From the NCBI GenBank assembly GCA_018267955.1, contig JAFDXL010000005.1:496001-560000 (forward strand): DNA of 64,000 nucleotides. Reading direction: 5' to 3'. The position numbers were made by a program, and so were the translations under genes. The notes under the pieces were generated by a model. The model made no database searches, was not told the origin of the DNA, and saw nothing but the letters and a program-made list of their open reading frames with translations. How positions within the stretch are numbered: position 1 is the first letter of the stretch; each line of letters begins with the position of its first letter. This stretch comes from Bacteroidota bacterium (GTDB lineage Bacteria; Bacteroidota; Bacteroidia; Chitinophagales; Chitinophagaceae). Positions 15,764-23,412 of the stretch are shown piece after piece.

Positions 15764-17242
15764 TTATTTCATTACGGCTGATACAGATTGGTTCAGAAAC
15801 TGTTCCGCTTTTATAAGGTCATCATGCAATAACCTGTCGCCGGGCATAAAACTTACTTCTTTCCTGAAGGCTGCGAACAGCTGTTCTAATGCCGGAGATG
15901 TTTTTCCGGGGCGTCTCAGGTCTATTGCCTGTGCAGCGGTCATCAGCTCGATCGCTAATACACGCTGAACATTCAGTATCACTCTTCTTAGTTTGGTAGC
16001 AGCGTTAGCGCCCATGCTCACATGATCTTCCTGGCCATTGCTGCTGACGATACTATCTACAGAAGCAGGTGTACATAATTGCTTATTCTGGCTAACTATA
16101 GCTGCAGCCGTATATTGGGCTATCATAAAGCCACTATTCAAACCGGCATTTGGTGCAAGGAAAGGAGGTAATCCTCTTTGTCCACTTACCAGCAGATACG
16201 TTCTTCTCTCTGATATATTAGCCAGCTCTGCCATTGCAATAGCAAGGAAATCAAGATTTAATGCCAGAGGCTGACCGTGGAAATTACCCCCGCTCATGAT
16301 AGCATCCTCATCGTGGAATACGATCGGGTTATCGGTAACGGAATTGATCTCGGTTTCTACAACAGATGTGATCATATCCGTTGCATCTTTGGTAGCGCCA
16401 TGTACCTGTGGCATACAACGGAATGAGTATGGATCCTGCACCTGCTCTTTAGGAATAGCCTGCAGCTCACTAGACTGCAATAATTCCAATATACGTTTCG
16501 CGGTATTTATTTGTCCTTTATGCGGACGCACCCGATGGATAGGATGTTTGAAAGGCTCGTCCTTGGCAAGGAATCCCTCGGCAGACAATGCACCGATCAC
16601 ATCAGCCCATTCGTTTAATTGCTTTGCTTTTACCAAAGCCCATACGGCATGGCTGCTCATAAACTGTGTGCCATTGAGCAAGGCAAGCCCTTCTTTAGCA
16701 GCCAGTGGCATAGGCTCCATACCTTCTTCCTGCAATACATCAGCCGCGTCCCTTACCTGCCCTTTATAACGCACCTTACCCATACCAAATATCGGCAGGC
16801 TCAGGTGAGCCAAAGGTGCAAGGTCGCCCGATGCACCCAACGATCCCAGCTCATATACCACAGGCGTTATACCCTTGTTATAGAAATCCACCAATCGCTG
16901 CACTATAGATGTACGCACACCACTGTAGCCCCTGCTAAGCCCGTGTACCTTCAGCAATAGCATTAACCTTACGATCTCTTCCGGCACTTCATCGCCCATG
17001 CCGCAGGCATGAGAGCATACCAGGTTCTCCTGCAGTTTTGCTAATTCATTATCCTCTATCCTTACATTGCATAAAGAACCGAACCCGGTGTTGATACCAT
17101 AGTAAGTCTTTCCTTTTTTAAGAATGTCTTCCAGGTAGTTTCTGTTTGTCTGGATACGATTTACAGCGTCAGCGGTCATGGCTAGTTTGTCGCTGCTCCA
17201 CTGCGCTAAAAAATCGATGGATATATGATCAGGTAATTGCAT
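15764..17242 (-). CDS. hutH: Histidine ammonia-lyase
   Basis: 492 residues of the aromatic amino acid lyase family. The MIO cofactor forms from Ala137-Ser138-Gly139 in ELGSLGASGDLAPLAHLSLP. YGINTGFG (Tyr48) and the histidine-specific loop LVCSHACGMG (His78) favour histidine over tyrosine or phenylalanine as substrate. It converts histidine to urocanate and ammonia, the first step of histidine catabolism. No hutU, hutI or hutG gene is adjacent, so the rest of the pathway is elsewhere. The promoter box is at 17262-17269. Confidence 0.95.
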   Translation of the reverse strand: MQLPDHISIDFLAQWSSDKLAMTADAVNRIQTNRNYLEDILKKGKTYYGINTGFGSLCNVRIEDNELAKLQENLVCSHACGMGDEVPEEIVRLMLLLKVHGLSRGYSGVRTSIVQRLVDFYNKGITPVVYELGSLGASGDLAPLAHLSLPIFGMGKVRYKGQVRDAADVLQEEGMEPMPLAAKEGLALLNGTQFMSSHAVWALVKAKQLNEWADVIGALSAEGFLAKDEPFKHPIHRVRPHKGQINTAKRILELLQSSELQAIPKEQVQDPYSFRCMPQVHGATKDATDMITSVVETEINSVTDNPIVFHDEDAIMSGGNFHGQPLALNLDFLAIAMAELANISERRTYLLVSGQRGLPPFLAPNAGLNSGFMIAQYTAAAIVSQNKQLCTPASVDSIVSSNGQEDHVSMGANAATKLRRVILNVQRVLAIELMTAAQAIDLRRPGKTSPALEQLFAAFRKEVSFMPGDRLLHDDLIKAEQFLNQSVSAVMK

Positions 17243-17261
17243 GCCCTTTTTTATTAGGCTG

Positions 17262-17269
17262 CAAATGTA
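17262..17269 (-). promoter_or_regulatory. -7 promoter box for hutH
   Basis: The minus strand reads TACATTTG, an exact TAnnTTTG, 19 bases before the ATG and downstream of the thioredoxin-fold gene, which indicates a separate hutH transcript. Confidence 0.55.
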
Positions 17270-17292
17270 ATTATTCGGCTGTATACGGAAAA

Positions 17293-17811
17293 TTAGTGCT
17301 TCAGGTCGCCTTCTATAATAGCCTGCAGGTCTTTTTCAATGCTTTTCTTTACCGTTTCCACTATCCTGCCTACTTCGTGATTCTTTTTATACACGATAAT
17401 GGTAGGAACATTTATGAGGTTATAAAGTTTCTGAACATCGCCAGGAGCTGTCTTATCTCTATCCACCCCATACATCAGGCACCGGCTCAACGGATAATGC
17501 ACTTCTGTCAGGACCTTATATAGCTTCGGGATCATCTCTTTAGAATCGCTGCACCAGGTACCGAGGAAGATTGTAAGCTGATAGGCAGGTAAGTTTTTCT
17601 GCAGAAATTTTATGGAAGTAGTATCCGGTTTGTATTCCTTAACCCCATCTTCCATCCAATGGAAACTGAGCTGTTCTTTTAGATTATCAAAAGTGATGGA
17701 ACCACGGTACACTACATCACCATTTTCTTTGTCTTTAGAAACCTCGAAGCCGTATTGTGCGAACGCAGATGTATAGGCAAGCATTGCCAAAACCAATAAT
17801 AAAGATCTCAT
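17293..17811 (-). CDS. Secreted thioredoxin-fold protein with a single active-site cysteine
   Basis: 172 residues with a Sec signal peptide (MRSLLLVLAMLAYTSAFA, cut near residue 19). The thioredoxin-like core contains YQLTIFLGTWCSDSKEMIPKL, where the usual CxxC is C-S-D-S (Cys87-Ser90). The cis-Pro region is NVPTIIVY. Loss of the second cysteine argues against ordinary disulfide reduction; a monothiol or binding role is possible. The start lies one base after the MerR stop, so the two form an operon. Confidence 0.75.
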   Translation of the reverse strand: MRSLLLVLAMLAYTSAFAQYGFEVSKDKENGDVVYRGSITFDNLKEQLSFHWMEDGVKEYKPDTTSIKFLQKNLPAYQLTIFLGTWCSDSKEMIPKLYKVLTEVHYPLSRCLMYGVDRDKTAPGDVQKLYNLINVPTIIVYKKNHEVGRIVETVKKSIEKDLQAIIEGDLKH

Positions 17812-17812
17812 C

Positions 17813-18397
17813 TCAGGACAACTTATTTCTAATCTGTAATAGCTTGCTACGTAGCTGGGTGAGTGATTTTTTCAGGTCAACCGCATTAACGGCAGCCTTT
17901 TTATTGTCTTTCAGCTTGGCCCTGGCCCCTGCAATGGTAAAACCCCTTTCCTTCACCAGGTGATAAATGGTATTGATCTCGCGCACCTGTTCGGGTGTAT
18001 ATAAGCGATCGCCTTTGCGGGTAGTGCGTACCTTCAGATCAAATTCTTTGGTCCAGAAACGGATATTGGAGGTTCTTACATTAAACAAAACGGCTACCTC
18101 ACCAATGGTATAGTATTGCTTATCGCCATTAAAATTGGCAAGGGCATCTGTACCTTTTAGTTCTTTTTCCTTCCTTGCTGTTCTTACGGCACGCGGCTTT
18201 CTTTCCTTCTCCGCCGTTGATTCACTGCCTGCAGCGGTTGTCTCCGGTGTACCATCTTCTGCCATTTCCTGTTCGGGAATTGCAGATTCCGCTTCGGCCT
18301 TGCGCACAGCTTTTTTGGCCGTCGCCTTCCTGGGCTCCGGTTTTACCTTTTCCGGTACTATCTCTTCACCGAACAGTGTGAGGACCTTTACACTCAT
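17813..18397 (-). CDS. MerR-family transcriptional regulator
   Basis: 194 residues. The first 95 are rich in Ala, Glu, Lys and Pro and look disordered. A MerR winged helix-turn-helix follows (about 98-165: YYTIGEVAVLFNVRTSNIRFWTKEF, then RLYTPEQVREINTIYHLVKERGFTIAGARAKL), and a short helical tail. No cysteine-based effector site is seen, so it may sense protein partners or none. Such MerR proteins with long acidic/basic N-termini are common in Bacteroidota, often with RacA/CarA-like DNA binding. It is the first gene of a two-gene operon. Confidence 0.85.
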   Translation of the reverse strand: MSVKVLTLFGEEIVPEKVKPEPRKATAKKAVRKAEAESAIPEQEMAEDGTPETTAAGSESTAEKERKPRAVRTARKEKELKGTDALANFNGDKQYYTIGEVAVLFNVRTSNIRFWTKEFDLKVRTTRKGDRLYTPEQVREINTIYHLVKERGFTIAGARAKLKDNKKAAVNAVDLKKSLTQLRSKLLQIRNKLS

Positions 18398-18502
18398 CTA
18401 AATACAAAATAAGGAAAAATAATAGTCATTGAGATATATGAATTGGATTACATACTTATGCTGCCATAGGCATTTTGATAGGCCCGGGTATGTATTTTAC
18501 CT

Positions 18503-18510
18503 TAATTTTG
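18503..18510 (+). promoter_or_regulatory. -7 promoter box for mqnC
   Basis: TAATTTTG is an exact match located inside the longest possible reading frame of mqnC, 27 bases before the ATG at 18538. It therefore rules against the longer start at 18475. An upstream TTTG lies at 18474-18477. Confidence 0.55.
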
Positions 18511-18537
18511 CGAAAGAAACATTTTAAGGTACGACAG

Positions 18538-19662
18538 ATGCAATTAGCAGATCTTTACGAGCGCGCCCTGCGGTTTGAGTTTTTGAGTGCAGAAGAAGGC
18601 GTCTTCCTGTTTGAAAATGCCCCTCTTACAGAACTGATGTATGTAGCGAATGAGCTGCGTAAAATACAAGTACCGCACGGCAAGGTTACCTGGATTATAG
18701 ACAGGAACATGAATACCACCAACGTATGTGTAGCCAATTGTAAGTTCTGCAACTTCTACCGTATTCCCGGGCACCCTGAAGCGTACATTACTGATATTGA
18801 TACCTATAAGCGTAAAATAGAAGAAACATTCCGATACGGTGGCGAGCAACTGTTACTGCAGGGTGGTCACCACCCCGAATTAGGGCTGGAATATTATACA
18901 TCGCTGTTCAGGCAACTGAAAGAAATGTTTCCTAACCTGAAATTGCACACTTTAGGCCCGCCGGAAGTAGCACATATTTGTAAAGTATCAGGAGTAAGCC
19001 ACCGCGAAGCACTGCTGGCATTGAAAGAAGCCGGTATGGATACCATGCCTGGCCCTGGTGCTGAGATATTGAACGACAGGGTACGCCGCCTGATATCCAA
19101 AGGTAAATGCGGTGCACAGGAATGGCTGGATATCATGCACGAAGCGCATAAAATAGGACTTACCACCAGCGCTACGATGATGTTTGGCCATGTGGAAACT
19201 ATTTATGAACGCTTTGAGCACCTGGTGAAGATCCGTGAAGTGCAGGCGAAGAAGCCGGAAGACGCCAAAGGCTTTATAGCCTTCATACCGTGGACCTTCC
19301 AGGATGTAGATACATTGCTGCGCAGGATTCGGGGCACAAAAAATCTTACGACTGCAGAAGAATATATCCGCATGATAGCGATGAGCCGCATTATGCTGCC
19401 CAACGTTAAGAATATACAGGCGTCGTGGCTGACGGTAGGTAAACAGGTAGCGCAGATATGCCTGCATGCCGGTGCTAACGATTTCGGCTCTATTATGATA
19501 GAAGAGAACGTGGTAAGCGCTGCAGGTGCCCCGCACAGGTTTACCTATAAAGGCATTCAACAAGCCATTAACGAGGCAGGGTTCCCTGCCCAGCTGCGCA
19601 ATCAGCAATATGAATTCAGGAAACTGCCTGAGAATATAGAAGAACAGGTAATCAGCTATTAA
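18538..19662 (+). CDS. mqnC: Cyclic dehypoxanthinyl futalosine synthase (radical SAM)
   Basis: 374 residues from 18538. The radical SAM cluster motif is CxxxCxxC at Cys64, Cys68 and Cys71 (NVCVANCKFCNFYR). The segments LLLQGGHHPELGLEYY, MPGPGAEILNDRVRR and TSATMMFGHVET match MqnC rather than MqnE. It cyclises dehypoxanthinyl futalosine in the futalosine route to menaquinone. The starts of other mqn genes are not adjacent; an amidohydrolase at 62006-63163 may be a pathway partner. The 3' end overlaps the convergent membrane protein gene by 11 bases. Confidence 0.93.
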   Translation: MQLADLYERALRFEFLSAEEGVFLFENAPLTELMYVANELRKIQVPHGKVTWIIDRNMNTTNVCVANCKFCNFYRIPGHPEAYITDIDTYKRKIEETFRYGGEQLLLQGGHHPELGLEYYTSLFRQLKEMFPNLKLHTLGPPEVAHICKVSGVSHREALLALKEAGMDTMPGPGAEILNDRVRRLISKGKCGAQEWLDIMHEAHKIGLTTSATMMFGHVETIYERFEHLVKIREVQAKKPEDAKGFIAFIPWTFQDVDTLLRRIRGTKNLTTAEEYIRMIAMSRIMLPNVKNIQASWLTVGKQVAQICLHAGANDFGSIMIEENVVSAAGAPHRFTYKGIQQAINEAGFPAQLRNQQYEFRKLPENIEEQVISY

Positions 19663-21079
19663 CAGTAGCTGATTGCTTGTTTAACAATGCGGATATATTC
19701 AATACAATTACCGTATAAACAATAGGGTAAACAGGTATCAAATACCTGAAAATAAAGGACGACGACCATAGCATTGCACCGTAGTATAATACAGGAAAAG
19801 CCAATAATACACACATTAGTTTTCCTCCTGTCAACGGCCACTTTCTACGATTTACAAAAAAGAGCACACCACTTAGTATAAACAAGATAAACTCAACCGG
19901 GTAGGAGGCAGCAATAACACCATTTATACGACGCCTGTATGGTTCCTTTCTAAATTTTACCTGTTCAGGCTGCAGATGATACCTGTTAAGCGTTATGGTA
20001 TCCATGAATTTCGTAAGGCGGTAGTCTGCCATCTCTCCATATAGCGGATTTTGCATAGTTGCCAGGTTGGGTACAACAAATGTTTTAATATATAAACCCG
20101 GGAAGTGCCATTGAATATAGCTTCCATATGTGCCAAATTCCGGAGCTACATAAAACCAGGAAGCATTGTAACTGAGATGCAGGCTATCTGTCTTATGAAT
20201 CCTTATATAGTTGAGTGGACTGGCGTCATCCCATAAATAGGGGGAACCGATCTCGTTGACCTTAAATGATGATGTGTCCATATAATGCCTGAAAAAGAGA
20301 TGCTGTGCCTGTATATTTGGATTCTTTATAGAGTTTTCATCAACATAATACAAGGAATACAATGCATTATTGGCCACTGTCCAGTCGGAGAAGGCAGAAT
20401 ATATTGCCACGCCGTATTGCTTTTTGTTGATAGATACATGCCATTGCCAAAGCATACCACATAACAAGGCTATTACAACACAGGAGACGAATGATCGTAC
20501 CCCCGGCCACGTTGCCAACAACACAGCACAGGTAAAGAATGGATAGAATAAAGCAATCAGACGCACTTCTACAGCCAGGAATACTAACAGAAGATGCAGC
20601 GCCAACAACAGTATTGATGGCTTTGACAGGTACCATAAAAGACTTGCTAAAGCCGCTGTGGAAATCGCAGAAAAAAGAATGTCGCTTAATATATTATTTG
20701 CGTAATACAAAGCTACAGGCTCCGCAATCAGCAGCAGGCCCAGCACAATATAGACGACTGATGATACGTTAAAAACGTTTTTTATTACACGGAGTAAAAA
20801 GAGCAGTGATAAAAAATGGAGAAAGAACTGAACATATGCGACACCTTGAATATCAGACAAAAACAAATGGGTAATCTTAAGAAATATGGCATAGCCGGCT
20901 GGTCGAATCCCATAGTCGCCTGTAATGCTCGCTTTGACATAATAAAAACTATCCCATGTAAGTTGAGGAACCGGGTAGCAATACATAATAATGCAAGCAA
21001 ATAGCAGGAATATGACGAATAACAGAATATCTAAGGCCCAAAGTTTCTTAGATACCCACGATAAAAAATAAACTGGCAT
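19652..21079 (-). CDS. Polytopic membrane protein, possible GT-C glycosyltransferase
   Basis: 475 residues with about ten hydrophobic segments. After the first helix comes YPVPQLTWDSFYYVKASITGDYGIRPAGY, where the Asp of TWDS sits at the GT-C catalytic loop position. A periplasmic-type soluble region spans about 225-375, followed by three or four helices. The role is unproven; envelope glycan assembly is the best guess. It is convergent with mqnC and divergent from the GT2 gene at 21186. Confidence 0.55.
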   Translation of the reverse strand: MPVYFLSWVSKKLWALDILLFVIFLLFACIIMYCYPVPQLTWDSFYYVKASITGDYGIRPAGYAIFLKITHLFLSDIQGVAYVQFFLHFLSLLFLLRVIKNVFNVSSVVYIVLGLLLIAEPVALYYANNILSDILFSAISTAALASLLWYLSKPSILLLALHLLLVFLAVEVRLIALFYPFFTCAVLLATWPGVRSFVSCVVIALLCGMLWQWHVSINKKQYGVAIYSAFSDWTVANNALYSLYYVDENSIKNPNIQAQHLFFRHYMDTSSFKVNEIGSPYLWDDASPLNYIRIHKTDSLHLSYNASWFYVAPEFGTYGSYIQWHFPGLYIKTFVVPNLATMQNPLYGEMADYRLTKFMDTITLNRYHLQPEQVKFRKEPYRRRINGVIAASYPVEFILFILSGVLFFVNRRKWPLTGGKLMCVLLAFPVLYYGAMLWSSSFIFRYLIPVYPIVYTVIVLNISALLNKQSATVNS

Positions 21080-21185
21080 GCTGATTAAACTCGTATTATA
21101 TAAGCAATAAGCTTATCGCAGGGCTGCGATGCCCGGAAAAGTATTAAAACTAATTGTATTTTCGCACCTGTTTTATAAAACCATA

Positions 21186-21905
21186 ATGAGCTATATTCTC
21201 TCTATTGTTATCCCGGCATATAACGAAGGCCCAACGATACATCACATACTTAATAAGGTAAAAAGCGTATCTCTGATCGGAAACGGTGTTAAAGAAGTTA
21301 TTATCGTAAATGATTGCTCTAAAGACAATACAGAAGAATCAATATTGGCTTACAAAAATGCTAATCCTGAACTTCCCATCACCTATCATAAACATGAAGT
21401 AAACCAGGGTAAGGGTGCAGCATTGCATACAGGCATACGCATTGCAACAGGCGATTATGTGATTATACAAGATGCTGACCTTGAATATGACCCCGAGGAA
21501 TATAACCTGCTGATGAAACCCTTCCTGGATGGATTTGCAGATGTGGTATATGGCTCACGTTTCATGGGCGGCAATGCGCACAGGCTTTTGTTTTTCTGGC
21601 ATTCCATTGGCAACAGGTGGCTTACTACATTATCCAATATGTTCACCAACCTGAACATGACAGATATGGAAACCTGCTATAAAGTGTTCAAAAGAGAGAT
21701 CATTCAGAGCCTGAAACTGGAAGAGAAGCGTTTTGGTTTTGAGCCTGAAGTGACAGCCAAACTTTCGCGCATACCTAAAATACGCATCTACGAGGTGGGC
21801 ATATCTTACTACGGCCGTACCTATGAAGAAGGTAAAAAAATAGGCTGGAAGGACGGATTCAGAGCTATTTATTGCATCCTGAAATATAACTTATTTAAAA
21901 AATAG
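21186..21905 (+). CDS. Family 2 glycosyltransferase (dolichyl-phosphate mannosyltransferase-like)
   Basis: 239 residues from the ATG at 21186 (MSYILSIVIPAYNEG). A longer frame from 21129 adds 19 residues without family support. The GT-A features are VIPAYNEGPTI, VIIVNDCSKDNTEESI, KGAALHTGIRIATGDYVIIQDADLEYDPEEY with the DxD metal site, and the acceptor-side DMETCYKVFKREI and RFGFEPEVTAKLSR. It should transfer a sugar from a nucleotide donor to polyprenyl phosphate or a similar lipid. The gamma-carbonic anhydrase gene follows after 5 bases and is probably co-transcribed. Confidence 0.9.
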   Translation: MSYILSIVIPAYNEGPTIHHILNKVKSVSLIGNGVKEVIIVNDCSKDNTEESILAYKNANPELPITYHKHEVNQGKGAALHTGIRIATGDYVIIQDADLEYDPEEYNLLMKPFLDGFADVVYGSRFMGGNAHRLLFFWHSIGNRWLTTLSNMFTNLNMTDMETCYKVFKREIIQSLKLEEKRFGFEPEVTAKLSRIPKIRIYEVGISYYGRTYEEGKKIGWKDGFRAIYCILKYNLFKK

Positions 21906-21910
21906 ACATT

Positions 21911-22423
21911 ATGCCTGTTATATTACCTGTAAATGGAGTATTTCCCCAAATACCGGAAGATTGTTTTGTAGCGCCGAATGCAACCATCGTAGGGAGTGTT
22001 ACTATGGGCAGCGAATGCAGTATTTGGTTCAATGCTGTAGTGCGTGGAGATGTGAATAATATAAAAATGGGCAATAAGGTAAATGTGCAGGATGGCGCCT
22101 GCATTCATTGCACCTATCAAAAAACAGAAACCATCATAGGGAATAATGTTTCTATTGGCCATAATGCCATTGTACATGGCTGTGTTGTAGAGGACAATGT
22201 GCTGATAGGTATGGGTGCGATTGTTATGGATAGGGCACAGATAGGCCAAAACAGTATTATCGCTGCGGGAGCAGTAGTATTAGAGGATACCGTGGTACCT
22301 CCCGGCAGCATATTTGCCGGTATCCCAGCCAAAAAAGTAAAGGATATTAGCCAGGATTTATTAAAGGGAGAAGTCGAACGCATAGCGAATAACTATACTA
22401 TGTATAGCTCCTGGTTCAAGTAA
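21911..22423 (+). CDS. Gamma-carbonic anhydrase-family hexapeptide protein
   Basis: 170 residues made of left-handed beta-helix hexapeptide repeats (for example VGSVTMGSECSIWFNAVVRGDV). Metal-binding-type histidines occur in CIHCTY, SIGHNAIVHGC, as in YrdA/PaaY/CaiE-like trimeric gamma-class enzymes. It binds zinc or iron and may hydrate CO2 or act as a thioesterase-like partner in acyl-CoA metabolism. It shares a transcript with the upstream GT2. Confidence 0.9.
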   Translation: MPVILPVNGVFPQIPEDCFVAPNATIVGSVTMGSECSIWFNAVVRGDVNNIKMGNKVNVQDGACIHCTYQKTETIIGNNVSIGHNAIVHGCVVEDNVLIGMGAIVMDRAQIGQNSIIAAGAVVLEDTVVPPGSIFAGIPAKKVKDISQDLLKGEVERIANNYTMYSSWFK

Positions 22424-22480
22424 TCAACTATTTAAGGATAAAATTTTTCTATTTTTCTGCAATAATCATGGGTGCATCTA

Positions 22481-22511
22481 TTGCATAGCTGGATTGTAGC
22501 ATATACATTTG
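22481..22511 (+). promoter_or_regulatory. Promoter for small outer membrane protein gene
   Basis: TTG (22481-22483), a 20-base spacer and TACATTTG (22504-22511) match the Bacteroidota promoter pattern. The expected leader is about 17-20 bases before the ATG at 22534. Confidence 0.6.
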
Positions 22512-22533
22512 TTCACTAAAATACACGATCTAT

Positions 22534-23253
22534 ATGAAAAAACTTTTTCTTGCTCTGTTGGCCGTTGCCTCGATTGGTACTGCTAACGCACAAAAAAATA
22601 GTGTGCTCGTTTTCGGAAATGCAGGTTATTCTTTCGCTAACAACGATATGTCAACAGCAGGTAAGACGAGGACAAATACCTGGAATGTAACTCCAGGCGT
22701 AGGTTTCCAGTTCAACAATCACCTGACAGTAGGTATCCAGGGTGGATACATGGAAAACAAGAACGTATCTGATGTTACCGGTGCACCATCTACCCAAACT
22801 ACAGACAGGAACAGGGAATGGCAACTGGGTGCTTTCTTCCGTTATACAAAGCAACTCGGAAGCATCTTCGCTTTGTACAGTCAACTGGACCTGAGCTATG
22901 TAGATGGCAAAACTGAAAATGATCGGGTTCAATATGTTACTCCAGGTAATATCTACGCTCATAGCTCTGATAATTACAACGGTTTCCAGGCCAGCATCGT
23001 TCCTGCAATTGCAGTAATGGTACACAAAGGTCTGGCTATGAACTTCTCTATGGGCGGTTTAGGCTTCCGTACTATCAGCTACGACAAAGCACCTACTACC
23101 GTAACTAACTTTGGTGTTACTTTCGGCCAGACTTTCAACATCGGCCTGTCTAAAAACTTTGGCTGCCACATGCACAAATCTCGCATGCACCACGAGCCAG
23201 GTATGGAACACCGTAAAATGAAAAAACACGAAGACGACGAAGACGATGAATAG
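22534..23253 (+). CDS. Small outer membrane beta-barrel protein with His/Met/acidic tail
   Basis: 239 residues. The signal peptide MKKLFLALLAVASIGTANA is followed by alternating aromatic/hydrophobic strands typical of an OmpW/OprF-type 8-strand barrel (about 20-205). The barrel appears to end at TFNIGLSKNFG. A further 28 residues form a tail rich in His, Met, Lys and then Asp/Glu (HMHKSRMHH ... HEDDEDDE). The tail could bind metal ions or be periplasmic; both are inferences. It has its own promoter and a strong terminator. Confidence 0.8.
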   Translation: MKKLFLALLAVASIGTANAQKNSVLVFGNAGYSFANNDMSTAGKTRTNTWNVTPGVGFQFNNHLTVGIQGGYMENKNVSDVTGAPSTQTTDRNREWQLGAFFRYTKQLGSIFALYSQLDLSYVDGKTENDRVQYVTPGNIYAHSSDNYNGFQASIVPAIAVMVHKGLAMNFSMGGLGFRTISYDKAPTTVTNFGVTFGQTFNIGLSKNFGCHMHKSRMHHEPGMEHRKMKKHEDDEDDE

Positions 23254-23274
23254 TCTTTGACCATATTTCGAAAT

Positions 23275-23299
23275 AAAAGCGGCTATAATAGCCGCTTTT
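23275..23299 (+). terminator. Rho-independent terminator after outer membrane protein gene
   Basis: An 11-bp perfect stem (AAAAGCGGCTA / TAGCCGCTTTT) with a 3-base loop is followed by a T-rich run. Confidence 0.92.
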
Positions 23300-23412
23300 T
23301 TTATTGCCTTGAAGATAATATATGACCTATTCTTTACCTGCATAGGCTCTATTTTAGTAACTTTACGGCCCCATATACTGCCTTTCGGCATTTTCATAAA
23401 GGATAAACAAAT

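Noticed and set aside
18475-18537. N-terminal extension of MqnC by 21 residues
   Set aside because: It contains the promoter box at 18503-18510 and does not resemble the family N-terminus.
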